64,000 nucleotides of DNA from Holtermannia corniformis (Eukaryota > Basidiomycota > Tremellomycetes > Holtermanniales): assembly GCA_001599935.1 (NCBI GenBank), contig BCIJ01000004.1:645716-709715 (forward strand), written 5' to 3'. The position numbers and the translations under genes were made by a program. This document shows, piece after piece, positions 49,924 to 61,355 of the stretch. The notes beneath the pieces were generated by a model that made no database searches, had not been told where the DNA came from, and worked only from the letters and a program-made list of their open reading frames with translations. Position 1 is the first letter of the stretch. Each line of letters opens with the position of its first letter.

Positions 49924-50435
49924 AGAGATGGCGGTGAAAAAGTCCGAAGCGATCCTATGATGCAAAGTTTGCCACCATTTCCCATGTACCCATTTTTCCT
50001 TTCGACTGCCTCCTTTGCAGTCGAATCTGGGCTCGAATCTGGGCTTCGCATACTGGAAAGATACGTGACGGAGATCTACCAAGCCAAGCCACCACCTTCC
50101 ATACCCTACAACATGAGCTTTTTGCAACACTACGTTTTGTGCATGATTGGCGACACGGGCGCGACTGATCTGAGCGAAGACAAGAGCGAGGCTCGCCTTC
50201 TGTCCGAGAGCAAGAAGCCGTGCTCGGTATGTCGCTGTGCCCCCGCGCGACCTTGCTGATGGATAGCAGGATGTCCCAATGACCCCGAAAACAGTAGTGG
50301 ACCCCATGTATCGCGTCACTCCCATGGCGTTTCCCTCGTACCGGACGGGTTTGCTGATGATGTAGTCAAGCTGTACGCTCGTGTACCCTGTGGTCGCTGT
50401 AACCCGCATGCATGGTTTATACAAAGATCTGGGCG
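49924..50435. other. Spacer between convergent genes
   Basis: This 512-bp gap contains a 100-codon open frame at 49957-50259 starting MMQSLPPFPMYPFF with a doubled TCGAATCTGGGCT. It is short, isolated and lies in probable 3' UTR, so I do not call it a gene. Confidence 0.4.
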
Positions 50436-52234
50436 CTAATTGGCAACGACACTCCACTCGTGCGGAATCTCGCCCGTTTGGATGCCAGTGATGCGGTCGA
50501 GAACTGCCTTGGCGATCGGACCCATGCCAGCGGGACCCGTGGGCACGGTGACGTCGCGGCCCTCGTACCCGATCCTGCCAAGTGTGAGTAATAATCGTAC
50601 GGTGTTGCTGCTGCGCACCTCTCCACCGCCGAGACAATCGCGGCAGTGCCGGTGCCAAAGACCTCGAGCAGCGTGCCGTTCTTCTCGGCCTCGACGAGCT
50701 CGGCCATGACCATTTTGCGCTCGGTGACGACCAGGTTGTCTGGCAAGCCTGGGATGGGCTCCTTTCCAGACGCGTGACCTCGAGCGATCAAGAGTGTGCT
50801 ACAGCGTAAGCGGTGATGCGTCGGCGATGTAAAACCCACCTGTCACGGGTCACACCAGGCAGCACGACGTCGTCAAGAGGCGGCGTGATGAGCTCGATCT
50901 CTGCCGCCGTCAACACCTATCTGAGTGCAGTATGCGCACTCACTGCCGTCGTCCCGCTTGAGCACAACAAAGAGGTTCATAGTGCCGACCTCGGTTAGCG
51001 CATGCTCCTTGCCGAGCAGCCACAAAATCTGGCCATAGCCCTCCTTGGCTGCCTCGACCTGAGGAACAACGCCGGGCGCGTAGCTACCTGGTTAGTTAAA
51101 TACAGAGTGACAGGCTGCCACTCACTTGGCTCCCAGCTTGTACCCACCGGTGCCACCTGGAGCAGCCCGGACAAAGCGGGTGGTGGCAAGCAGGGAAACC
51201 GGCTTGAAACCAGCTATGGAGTGTCAGACGTGAATCGAGTAGATGAAAGCAGCGTACTGGAGTAGTAAGGGCCGACCTACGATGGTCAGCATCGAAGAGG
51301 AGAGGTAAAGATCACCTACAGGTGAACAGATGACGAAGAGCAAGGCGGCGCTGGAGGGACCGACGCCAAGAGCATTTTGCGTGCCAATCATGGTTGGTCC
51401 TGCAGACGTCAGTACGGTCGTGTGAGCGAACACAAACATACGGATGTAGAGCGAGTGACCCTTCTCGCTTGGGATCCAGTCTCCGTCGAGCACGACGAGC
51501 TTTTTGATCAGCTCGGTCAAAGCTTCGCCGTCAAAGGCCTGCGCATGTTAGTGCGCGAGAGATTCTTGGAATGGCTCGACGAACCGGCAGAGCAATTCTA
51601 GCAGCGCTCTATGGGGTGTCAGTGATGGCTCGGCTTCAGGCGATCAACTGACAATGTTCATCCGAGCCATGTTCTTGTCTGGGCGGAAGAGACGGATCAC
51701 ACCGTCTTCATTTCGGTACGCCTTCATGCCTTCAAAGCTGGCGGCGTCAGACGATAGCTAGGTACATAGCACAACTCACAGAGTGAACGCATAGTGCAGC
51801 ACGGTCGAGGACGGGTCGAGTGACAATGGGCCGTCTAGAGCAATCTCAGCTCTAGTCTGACGACCACAGCAAACAACTTACACGGGTGAATCTTTGGTGT
51901 GCCCCATCCGTCCTTGCTGCTCCAAGGGATCGACAGCATGTGGTCGGTGAATGTGTGGCCAAAGATGAGCTTGGACGACGCCGGCTTGACCTTGGGCTTT
52001 TCAGTCTTGGTCAGTTCGACAATGTTGGCCTGCAAGCGTCAGTCGTCTCCTTGGCAACCGCCGACGCACATCAATGTCTGGCAGCTGGATCGTCTCCCCG
52101 GTCATGATGTCGCGTGCGGGTGCACTGTAGCCGCGAGCGACGGCAGCAACGCGACCGAGCTTGGCGACGGGGCGCACAGTGGTCCTAGCGAGCAAGCTCG
52201 GCACATTGCGAGCGAGTGATCGCAGAGAAGCCAT
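50436..52234 (-). CDS. Branched-chain amino acid aminotransferase, mitochondrial type
   Basis: PLP enzyme (Bat1 family) that transaminates Leu, Ile and Val. The N-terminus [20 protein letters not shown] with ARG|YS is a mitochondrial presequence. The fold-type IV core reads [58 protein letters not shown] (the PLP-binding Lys), [46 protein letters not shown], and it ends [12 protein letters not shown]. About eleven short introns. The ATG at 52234 is the first in the frame. Confidence 0.93.
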
Positions 52235-52375
52235 GGTGGTGGATGATGTTGGTCAGTCGTTGAGTCCAACTTTTGACTCGTCCGGGCGCGTGGTCGATGC
52301 CGAGTCGGCCGTGGCCGTCAATGTGGCGCCGGACTCGGATGCATGCTACAGATCGTCTACCACTGCAAACTGCCA

Positions 52376-53044
52376 TTACTGCTTGCTCTGCTTCTTGTCC
52401 TGACCTTTACTGCTCTTCGGAGACGGACCGACTTTGCCTTTTCCACTGCGCTCCTTTGCCCGCCGCCTGGCATCCTCGATCTTGTCCCTCTCTTTGCCCC
52501 TGCCACTCACACTCTTCTTCCTCTTCACGTCGAGCTTTGGCAGTTCCCGTGAAGCAGGTAGGCTACTCTTCCGCGGCGGTCGCGCAGACGGTACATAGGC
52601 GTTTGCGACCTTGGCCGGCTCTTGCTTCGAGTGCTTGCGGGCCAAGGTCGGACCCGCCGTCGTCGCGGCCACTTTCTCCAATTCCTCCTCGACGTGCTTT
52701 TCCCGCTCTATCAGTCGCTCCCTCTCCTTCTTGGCGGCTTCTGCTCGCTCTTTGCGATCCGCACGGCGCGCAGCTCGTGTCATGGTGAATTGAGTACCGC
52801 CAATCGCACTGAGCGATTCCTCATCCACCGCGCGTGCTTTGGCAGACGAATACAAGCACAGGACCAGGCAAGCGACGATCAACGCGCCAAAGATGCCAGC
52901 AAACACTGTGGTCATTAGCAAACGCTTGCTACAGTCAGTGAACCCACCAAAGATGACAGTGTGCACGGCTTTGCTCGCCGGCGGCGGCGGCTCGATGACC
53001 GGCTCGAGCACACGCCCATCCGGCTGGCCGAGTGCATTCTCCAT
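52376..53044 (-). CDS. Single-span membrane protein with basic coiled-coil tail
   Basis: A single exon gives 222 residues from MENALGQPDGRVLEP. One membrane span (LLMTTVFAGIFGALIVACLV, residues 42-62) is followed by a long charged region: a coiled coil (ADRKERAEAAKKERERLIER) and a Lys/Arg/Ser-rich tail (KLDVKRKKSVSGRGKERDKI) ending KGQDKKQSKQ. The frame is open upstream of the chosen ATG, so an additional 5' exon cannot be excluded. No signal peptide. I recognise no family; a type of ER or nuclear-envelope protein with a large cytosolic domain is a guess. It ends 142 bp before the BCAT gene. Confidence 0.5.
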   Translation of the reverse strand: MENALGQPDGRVLEPVIEPPPPASKAVHTVIFGGFTDCSKRLLMTTVFAGIFGALIVACLVLCLYSSAKARAVDEESLSAIGGTQFTMTRAARRADRKERAEAAKKERERLIEREKHVEEELEKVAATTAGPTLARKHSKQEPAKVANAYVPSARPPRKSSLPASRELPKLDVKRKKSVSGRGKERDKIEDARRRAKERSGKGKVGPSPKSSKGQDKKQSKQ

Positions 53045-53222
53045 ACCGGGGCGTGGTCGAGTGCATGGGCTGTCGACAAACCAGCGCGAACGAGGATATC
53101 GTCGAAACGGCGCTTGGCAAGCGCTCAAAGGAACCTCCGGCGTCAGAGCTCCTGCACCCCTTTGTGCCGCGCTCGCGGGCGCGTGATATGATACATGACG
53201 TCGAGGACGATTATACACTGGA

Positions 53223-55665
53223 TCAGAAAGAGCCTCCGACAGACTCCATCGTCTGGGCGTGTCAGCGTGTGTGGTCGCCGAACCAGCCAAGCGGGCTCAC
53301 AAAAGGACTCGCGGCGGGTCCGTCGAGTACTGCGAGCTCTTCCTGGGTGAACCCTAATCTTGGCACGACCCAAACACGCAGTGGGACGAGGAGCATGATG
53401 ATGATTGGGAACCCGATCGCCGCGATTGTCTGCGAGGCGTCAGTGGGACGCTTGGTGCTGCTGCCAACCTACCTGGGTGATTGCAAACGTCGCGCCGAAC
53501 CCCAGCAGCTCGATCAGTGTGAAGAGCACGATCCGGCTCTTGCGAATGGTGTGTAGAGGGTCGGCAGGAGATGTCAAGCGTCGATCGCGGATCAGGTAGA
53601 GCATCTGCGCCGTCACGCCCGAACCGAGCAGCGCCGCCGTGCCCATATACCACTGCGGGGTTTAGTTTTTTTTTAACAACGCCACTAGTCGATTTGCGCA
53701 CAAATAGACCAGCCAATACACCTTTCGGGATCAACCCCAGCACATGCTCAAACGGACCTGTCATTAGCACCAAGCCTGTCGTCATGAGCGTCGCCAGATT
53801 CAAAAGTCCCCACGCACAGAGCGAGCCCTGAGCGAGATTTGACACTCGCTGCTCTACGACAGCAACAGGCCGTTCCTCCTGCTTGATCTGTCTTGCTGGC
53901 TGGCTCTGGCGCAGGTCCGAGGTCGCACTGAGGTCGAGGTCACCAGCTTCCTGCCGCTTGTCTAGTTCGTATTCAACGTCGACCATCTCGGTCACGACGA
54001 GAGACTGCGTGTGCAGAGGGGCTTGAGGAATCAGGCCTGGTCGGGTGAGTATGTGGAGCTACAAGGCAGTGCGGACACGCACCGTTTGGCGCGGGAATCC
54101 CAAGCAGACCGGCGATGAATGTCGTGATGCCCAAAAGGAAAAAGTCCCAGTGAAACGCCGGAGGCTTCTTCAACGGGTATTCTGACCCTTGCGCCATCAA
54201 CGACTGCACAGCTCAGCTTACCACACCGTGCAGTTGCGTCGAAACGCACCGAAACGTTGGCGTCAAAGTAGAACAGGACAAACAACACGATCCCAAATGG
54301 GATAGCGACTCCAACCCATTTCCCCTCGAGCTGCCAGAACTTGACGAGCCACTCGCGACCGTTGGCGGGCGTGAAAGCGCCGCTCGTCGGCAATGTCATG
54401 CCATCCTCGTGCGCATAAGGGTTGAATCGACCCCAGTATGCCATGCCCGTCACGGCAATGACGGTGATGGGCATCCCGTAGTCTGCGCAAAAGCGGCGAA
54501 AGTGGCGATGGACGTAGGTTGAATTCGAGAGGGCGGTGAAGTAATGTGGGATCACGAGGGTGGTCATTGCGAGGCTGAGAGATGAGCTGCGCTCGGCGCA
54601 AGGCAAGGGTACGCACATGATACCTAGGAAACCACCGGCGACGTCTGTCTGATGGAATTGTCGAGTCACAACTTGGATACCGTACTGTTCTCGATCAGCC
54701 GTGTCTTGCATCCAGACGATTACTCACCTGAATATAGACGGCAGCTACGTAGAAGCCAAAGGTCTCGCAGCTGAATCTGGTTACGTATCGAAGGAACGAC
54801 ACCGCTGCAGGTAATCAGAAAGCGCAATGTCAACTCCCAGCCTGATACCCACCGTTGAGTGAGGCGGCGATCCAGTGGAAGATTGCAGCCCACAAGTAGG
54901 TCCACCCGATGAAGTGGAGATAATTCGGACCTGTTGTGCGTTACAGCCCGTTACGGAAGTCTGCGAACAGCACGCACCGTCCTCCATGCCTTCAAAGATG
55001 TCATAGATGGTCTTGTTGAAGACGGTGATGGGGCCTAGCTGGTATCAGCTGCGGTGAAGCTCCACAAGGAGGCGAACCTGTGACGCCCGAGATGAGCAGT
55101 GGCTGCCCGCCAAGGATGGACGCAACGAATGCGGCCATGAACTGCAGCAGTCAGCCGTTGACCGATGTGATGATGTGCGGGCGCCTACCGAAGCAAGCAG
55201 AACCTCTTGCACGCCATATTGCCCCGTTGTTTCCTACGTATGTCAGCTCCACTGATGCCGTTAGTGCCAATCTCACAATGAGGTCTAGTGAGAACGCGAG
55301 ACCAGGCAGGATCTATAGCGTCCCCGGGTCAGTACCACTGTCAGTACACGGAAGCACTGCGCACGTTGGCAAAGAAGATCATCTGTTGTCATCAGCCCGA
55401 ACCAAACAGTGCGATCGACAGTTGCACGTACCAGCGTGCTCGGGATTACGCGATAGTTGCACGCATCCCGCCAGTCGCTCCAGTAGTATGGCAGCCTCGC
55501 ACGGATATCCTTGTACATGCCATGTCCTACCTGTACCCTCCACCACTGATTCCGCGAGCGACGTGGAGTCGGGGTCGGTGACCGGCTTGTATCATGCGTC
55601 GGGAGCTGTGCCGTGCTGGACGTTGGCTGCTGCCGGTTTGACGAGTTACGCCTCATCGCCGGCAT
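53223..55665 (-). CDS. Bor1-like borate/anion transporter (SLC4 family)
   Basis: A polytopic transporter exporting borate or exchanging bicarbonate-like anions at the plasma membrane. MPAMRRNSSNRQQ begins a disordered N-terminus, followed by DIRARLPYYWSDWRDACN and FANILPGLAFSLDLI. The family core includes GGQPLLISGVTGPI, IYDIFEGMEDGPNYLHF, IGWTYLWAAIFHWI, IPHYFTAL, GMAYWGRFN and FHWDFFLLGITTFIAGLLGI then PAPNGLIPQAPLHT, the classical SLC4/Bor1 loop. GPFEHVLGLIPKGVLAGLF and the end FPIIIMLLVPLRVWVVPR, then ASPFTMESVGGSF, match fungal Bor1. About eleven introns, one with a run of ten T near 53664. Confidence 0.92.
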
Positions 55666-55894
55666 ACTGGTAGTCACTCCCAAGCTACAGTGTGAGAGTC
55701 TGACTATACTTGTGACTGTACTTGTGACTGTCTTGACCACTCGACGCGCACCAACTTTTGGGCGAGTCGATTGGGTTCGGTTCCGGTTTCAGATCAATTT
55801 CACGTGCTTGCTACGATTTGATCCCGTCGCCGCCCAACGTCACCACCAAAGAGTGCACCGCCGGGCTGACCATTGAACATCTTGGACAGCGACG

Positions 55895-57193
55895 ATGCAG
55901 AACAACCAGGCAAAGCTAGGAGCACTCTGGGGCAAGGTCCGCACTCAGGCGGCCAACGTAGGACAGCAGGCGAACACGTTTGTTCGGGTGCGCAGGTCGT
56001 GCTGCCGTCGGACGAGAGCTGATGGTGATGGGACAGGACACACAGGCGCGCTCGAGTGGGAGCAATGGTATCCAAGGCGTCATGCAGGGCTTCTCACTGC
56101 CTGGAGAATCGGACAAGGCGGCCAAGATCCTGGCATCATTCCTCGGTAGGTGTCGGTGACGCGGTCGGGCGAGCCACGCGGAGCAGCTTCACGCAGTAGA
56201 TCGTTTGCCCGGCACGACTCGAGCCCGACAAACCGCTCTGATCAGCTGTATCTGCTGCTGCCTGCCTATGACCACCTATACATGACGCTGACATCCCCAG
56301 CCGACCCCTCGCATCCGGAATCAGCCCTCAACGCCATCCCCAAAGCCGTCATCCAGCGCGCCAAAGGTCTTGCAGTCTTCACCATCCTCAAGGCAGGCTT
56401 TGTGTTCTCAGGCAAGGCTGGCTCCGGTCTCGTCATCTCGCGCCTGCCAGATGGTAGCTGGAGTGCGCCGAGCTGTATCGCGACAGCCGGTAGGTTGGGC
56501 ATGTCTAGTTGGTTCGCGGCTGAGATTGTTATGAGGCCTCGGTTGGGGTTTGCAAATTGGTGCCGGTGCGTTGCGTTCAACTGTCGAGTCACAGCTGACA
56601 GCGTATAGACATTACCGAGTTTGTCGTCGTTCTCAACTCGGACGACGCTGTGCGCGCCTTCTCCATGGGTGGCAACGTAACCGTCGGGGGCGAGTGTAGC
56701 TTCTTTCCCGTGAACCCATGCTGACGTTACTAGGCAACATTTCCGCCGCAGCCGGCCCGATCGGCACCGGCGGTCAGATCCAGGCATCGCTCGCGCATCC
56801 GGCGCCAATGTTCAGCTACTCGCGTTCAAAGGGTCTCTTTGCCGGCATCTCGCTCGAAGGCACTGTGCTGGTCGAGCGTAAAGACGCCAACCGCGAGTTC
56901 TACGGTTCAGCCATCAGTGCCAAGGACATCCTCGGCGGCAGGGTCCCCGCACCCGAGATTGCGTCGAGGATGTACGATGTGATTGAATGTCAGTCGTGCT
57001 TTGCTCTAACGGCAACGCAGCAAGCTGACGGCCGCTATTAGCTGCCGAAGGGATCGACGAGTCCAACCTGCCCGCCGCAGGCTACGTCCCGACCGCTACG
57101 GGCGAGCACGCGCCGGTCCCGACCCAAGGCTACAATGTCGGCGTCGGCCAGGGTGCCAACACTACAGTGTTCGATTCTGGTGTCAAGCATTGA
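55895..57193 (+). CDS. Ysc84 (SYLF) domain protein, SH3YL1-like
   Basis: SYLF-domain proteins bind actin and phosphoinositides at endocytic sites. MQNNQAKLGALWGKVRTQAA is followed by LPGESDKAAKILASFLADP and the SYLF core NAIPKAVIQRAKGLAVFTIL, FSGKAGSGLVISRL, WSAPSCIATAGLGWGLQIGA, DITEFVVVLNSDDAVRAFS, GPIGTGGQIQAS, then FSYSRSKGLFAGISLEGTVL. The C-terminus is short (NVGVGQGANTTVFDSGVKH); unlike yeast Ysc84/Lsb3 there is no C-terminal SH3 domain. Five introns, including one of about 158 nt after ASFL. Confidence 0.88.
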
Positions 57194-57348
57194 GCAGAGA
57201 GACGTCGACAGCCAAGTTGTTCCTCACGAGCGGTTACGAGATGCATGGCGTCCTTTGTCTGCGCGCGCTCGTTGGTCGTCTCAGCCTCCTTTCAGTGTAG
57301 ACGCGGGTCGAGGTGTGAGGTGTACAGTACTGATGCAGTCTACAACGC

Positions 57349-57894
57349 ATGTCGACGGTCGACGTCGAATCGCCGACCAAACAGAGCGAAGCGCTCTTCA
57401 AGCACGTACGTCCCTCTAGCCCATGCACCGCGCTAACGACGCAGCTCGCGAAATGCGGCGGGTGGCTCATCTCGCTCTGCTCGCTCCTCTCAAAGCTGAC
57501 AGGGCTAGCCGAGATCTTTGTGCTCTCGCTGCTGTTTGTCGTCTCGTGGATGACGATCCGGACCGCGCCCGCCTACTTGGCATCCACGCTCGGATCGACG
57601 TTCACGCTGTCGATCCCAATGCAGTACCAGCTCCGCGGCGCGGCCAGTCAGGATGACGCAGAGCATCTGCGCGGCTATTGGCGCTTGGCGCTGCTCGCGA
57701 GCATCGCTGAATGGGTGATACTGGATCTGTTCGAGGATGGGGCCGAGAAGAACTTTGTTGTCTGTGCAAAGACGGCCGCTTTGGCTGTGGCGTTCATGAC
57801 GCGGTTGAATGGCGTCTGGGTCAGTCGGCGTGGTCGATCAGGCAGCAAACTCATGAGACCCAGGTTACATCGTACTTTAGCTAGACAACGCAGA
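57349..57894 (+). CDS. Small multi-span membrane protein, possibly HVA22/REEP-like
   Basis: Three exons (introns near 57404 and 57830) give about 150 residues. Hydrophobic segments occur at WLISLCSLLSKL, LAEIFVLSLLFVVSWMTIRTA, YLASTLGSTFTLSIP and, after a polar loop, YWRLALLASIAEWVILDLF and AKTAALAVAFM. The YW..LA....AEW..LDLF line resembles the TB2/DP1/HVA22 (Yop1/REEP) block involved in ER shaping, but the match is partial. Splicing at GTCAGT..CCCAG gives the end GVWVTSYFS; without it the frame would run on to about 57939 as Arg-rich sequence. Confidence 0.5.
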
Positions 57895-57966
57895 CCGACA
57901 GGCCTCTATTGCGGGCGAGGAGGGAATCTGCAACGTTAGCGGGAAGCCTGTGATCATATGAATGCC

Positions 57967-58879
57967 TTACCCTGGCGGCATGCCACTCGGTGGGAAGCCG
58001 GGAGGAGCGAAACCAGGACGGAAGCCAGGAGGCATACTGTTAATGTCAGCGCCTGGTTCTACCCTTGAATCAAACTCACCCTGCCGGGGGCATCCCTGGG
58101 GGCATACCGGGGAACCCTGGGGGCATACCACCGGGCAGACCTGGCGGGAAGCCTGGCGGCGGACGTGCGTACGCCATTGGGCGAGCAGCCATCGCAGGCG
58201 CACCTGGCTTGGTCAGCTCGCGTTGACCACCGCTCGCATCACTTACCGGGCGCAAGCGGCATTCCACGACCAGCCGCGATACCCTGGCCTGGACCGGCCG
58301 CGATCCCACCCTTGAGCTCATCCTGATTCACTGGAGGTGGACCCTCGACCTGAACGGAAACAATCGTCTCGCCACGGAGGATGACGAGGCCAAGTACACG
58401 CTTTTGCTGCACCTGAGGCGCGGGCTCACCCGGCTCGGCGCCCTTGGCCTTTTTGCCCTGCGACCATAAGCCTATGACCATGAAAAGGCAACACAAACCT
58501 TTACTGTCCGGAATTCCTCACACTCTGCGAGGACAAAGTTCATGTGTTTGTCATACGCCAGCATCTGCCCGATCAACGCCCGGCCGTCGTTCCTGCGTTC
58601 GTGAGAGATGTCCAGACGGCAGTCTGCGCACTCACAGCGTAACCTTGAGCCGGTAGTTGATGAGCGAGAGCATCTTGCTCCCTTTCGCCTTGGGGGCTGT
58701 AACAATCAGTACGTGGGTCGATTGCTTGACCGTAGCTCACGAGGCTGCGATGCGTCAGCTCTGTCGTGGCAATAGAACGCCGCGGGGTCAATGAACCGTG
58801 GCTAGTACTTGCAGCTGTTGTACAGCGACCATTCCAACACGCGCCGTTCATCGATCGGCCGCGGTCCCAGACTCACCAT
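57967..58879 (-). CDS. Spliceosomal core protein SmB
   Basis: SmB is part of the heptameric Sm ring of the U1, U2, U4 and U5 snRNPs. The Sm1 motif reads [20 protein letters not shown] with [14 protein letters not shown], and ECEEFRTVK; Sm2 reads [22 protein letters not shown] Gly/Met/Pro-rich tail follows with many PPG repeats ([15 protein letters not shown]), ending [14 protein letters not shown]. The splice signals require an odd 5' end: exon 1 ends at ATG (58877-58879), exon 2 is just four bases (58741-58744), exon 3 continues PKAKGSK, giving MPPPKAKGSK, very like the known family start. Confidence 0.9.
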
Positions 58880-59186
58880 TTTGATCCGATACACCTGCTC
58901 AAGCTCGTCCCGTGATCCAGTGCTATCCTGATACTAGCTGTTGCTAGTCTTCCCCTTGACTTTCAAGAGGCTGCAAGCTGTCGAATGCAGTCCACGAACG
59001 CACACTGTATTGCTGTGATAGAACTCGAGACGACGAGGGGGTTGGCAGCCGCCGTCGGCATTTCGGCGTTATCGCGGGGTTTGGCATCCGACTTTGGCTT
59101 TCACAGGCGTCAAGATGCGATGCATGCTAGATACAATTGACAGTGGGCCATGGCAGCGCCGTATGAGATCAAGAAATGACAGCAAG

Positions 59187-61355
59187 CTAGGATGCAAGCA
59201 TGTTACGGAAGTAGGCTTCGTTACCGCTGGGTTTGGACGTGTAAGGAGGCCGCTGCAGTGTCGTGTTGACGGGTGGGAGGATCGGGGCGGCAGGGAGCGG
59301 GGGCGGGGCGTACGATGGGCGCGCGTGATGGTGGTGATGGTGGTGCTTGTGATGGTGATGGTGCGAATGTGGATGCGATGATGACGATGCCGAGAGGGAT
59401 GGAGCGGGCCCGGGTGCGGGTGCAGGAGGCGGGGTGGCGGACGAGTTGGTACCCCAGAGCGAACGCCAGTTGGGCGGCGGCCAATATGAGCGCCGATAGC
59501 CCGGCGCCGTCTGGTACTCTGCCGGGAGCTGATTGGGCGGCGCCGCCATGGCCATGTTGGAGATGACCGGCGAGGGAGCGGGCGCTCGGTGCGACGACGA
59601 GGCGTAGCTATGCTTGGTCGGATCGTACCCCGTATGACGAGACGACGGTTCAACCATCGGCGCGTCGTATTTCACAACGGGCTTGGGCTTGATCAAACCC
59701 ATGCGCAGCAGATCGCTTTGCCGAGCCGACTCGCCCAATCCTCGAACCCCATGCTCGACCCTGCGCCTCTTGGCAGACGTGTCATCGTCCCGCACAAACG
59801 TGACGAGCTCGGTCAATGGGTCCGAAACCATTGGGCCCGGATCGAAGCGCCAGCCGGCGCCAGCGTCGAACGGGAGGCGACCGACTTGCAGGAACGGGGG
59901 GAGTTTTGAAAACTGCCAGCTCGTGCGCTCGCGCCGGGCTTTGTGGATGTCGCGAATGTTGCGGCGTACAATGGCCTCTTTGAGATCGAGATCGGCCGTC
60001 TGGAGGGTCAACCAATAATCTAGATACAGCTAGGCCACTCACATGCCACTGACAGCGCGCAATGAGCGCCTGTTGATCCCGAACATGAACCGCTTCTTGC
60101 TGCCGCATCCTAGAGTCGTCAGCGCAGATCGCGTCAGCTCGATACCACTCACTCCCACTCGCGGTCCAGAGTGGCCAATCGTCGCTCGTACCGACTCGCG
60201 AGCTCGCCAAACAGTTCATCCACTAAAGGGTGCTCGTCCGATCGAATCATGACTTCTTGTCGGTCCAAGTCTTGCATGGCACTGTGACGTATCAGTAGGG
60301 CCAACGGGTCCTGTACAGCACGCACAGATCGATCTGCTCATGGCGCAGTCGACGCGCTTCAACAACTGCCGGGTCCTCTGGTTCGACTGGAAAGTCAGTT
60401 CAAATGAACCGGCTGCGAGTCACTCACCTTCACCCTTGCGCCGTCGCCGAGGAATCGCCTTGCGATCCGCCACAGCCGCCACCTTGCGCTCCTGCGCGTC
60501 CCCCTTGCTACTACTCCCTTTTGGCATCGGCACATCGCCATTGATCACTTCGACACCCTCCAACCCAAGCCCACTCGCTGCCGCATCCTCAACTGGCGCA
60601 TCGTCTGCCGACAACACTGAACCCGAGTCATCTCGCTCAGCTCGGGTCGCCTTCTTCGGTGATTTCGCGCGGCTCGTCTCGCGCGCTTCAGGCTCGACCG
60701 TCGTGTCGCCTTCGAGAGCGGCGTCCGCTTCAGCTTCGAGCTGCTTTTGCTCCTCGGCCGATCGTTTGCGCGGTGAGCGGCGTGCTCCGAGCGGGGGGGC
60801 AGGCTTGTCAGTCGATGGCGGCGGCAGAGCGCGCCCGCGCACCGATTTCGTCGGGCTCGGTCTCGACACGGTCGATTCCGGCGAGTATGTGATCCTCGTG
60901 CGTGTACTCCGCTTCTCACGAGCCGAGTCCGAGTCCTTTGTGGGAGAGGTGGAAGCCGTCGAGGCGAGTTTTCCCTTGTGCGTCGCGCGGCCGGAGCTGC
61001 CAATGTTGAGTTTGAGCGTACGGGTGGAGCTGTTGGCAAAAATGTTGGGCTTGGCGCGGCTCGGGCGGGAAGTGGGAGCGTGAGCGTCAGCAGAGATGGA
61101 TGACGACGAGTGGGATGATGACGATGAACCGCGGCGAGAAGAAGATGAAGCAGACGCTTGATCGTCGTCAATGTCCATCTGGACGTCGACCTCGTCTTCA
61201 CCCTCTTGATGTTCCGTCTCGCTCGGCGCAGTCGGGAGCGTACGCGGTGCAGTCGAGCGCGAGAGCCGGCGCGTGGCGGGCATTTCGGGGGATTGAGACC
61301 GATGCGAGAGTGAGAGCGAGCTCGAGTGCGAGAGCACCGAGGGAGTTGCCATCAT
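59187..61355 (-). CDS. Sds3/Dep1-like putative Rpd3L complex subunit
   Basis: The model starts MMATPSVLSHSSS and runs about 700 residues. The N-terminal 310 residues are low-complexity Ser/Pro/Lys/Glu-rich with short basic nuclear signals (RRSPRKRSAEE, IPRRRRKGEG). Joined by GTGAGT..TTTCCAG, a helical region follows: EDPAVVEARRLRHEQIDLAM, then VMIRSDEHPLVDELFGELAS and RYERRLATLDREWEMRQQEA, with YxxxL coiled-coil character and an xHPL element, as in Sds3/Dep1 proteins (subunits of Rpd3L histone deacetylase). The C-terminus is disordered and contains a poly-His stretch (residues HHHHHKHHHHHHH), ending NMLAS. The family assignment is tentative. Confidence 0.45.

Noticed and set aside
49813..50658. 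281-codon minus-strand open frame
   Set aside because: It crosses the end of the BCAT gene and the Cys-rich gene in the wrong frame; the translation is Arg/His-rich and not protein-like.
53045..53290. 5' extension of the single-span membrane protein frame
   Set aside because: The extension lacks an ATG and overlaps the last exons of Bor1, whose own frame is well supported.
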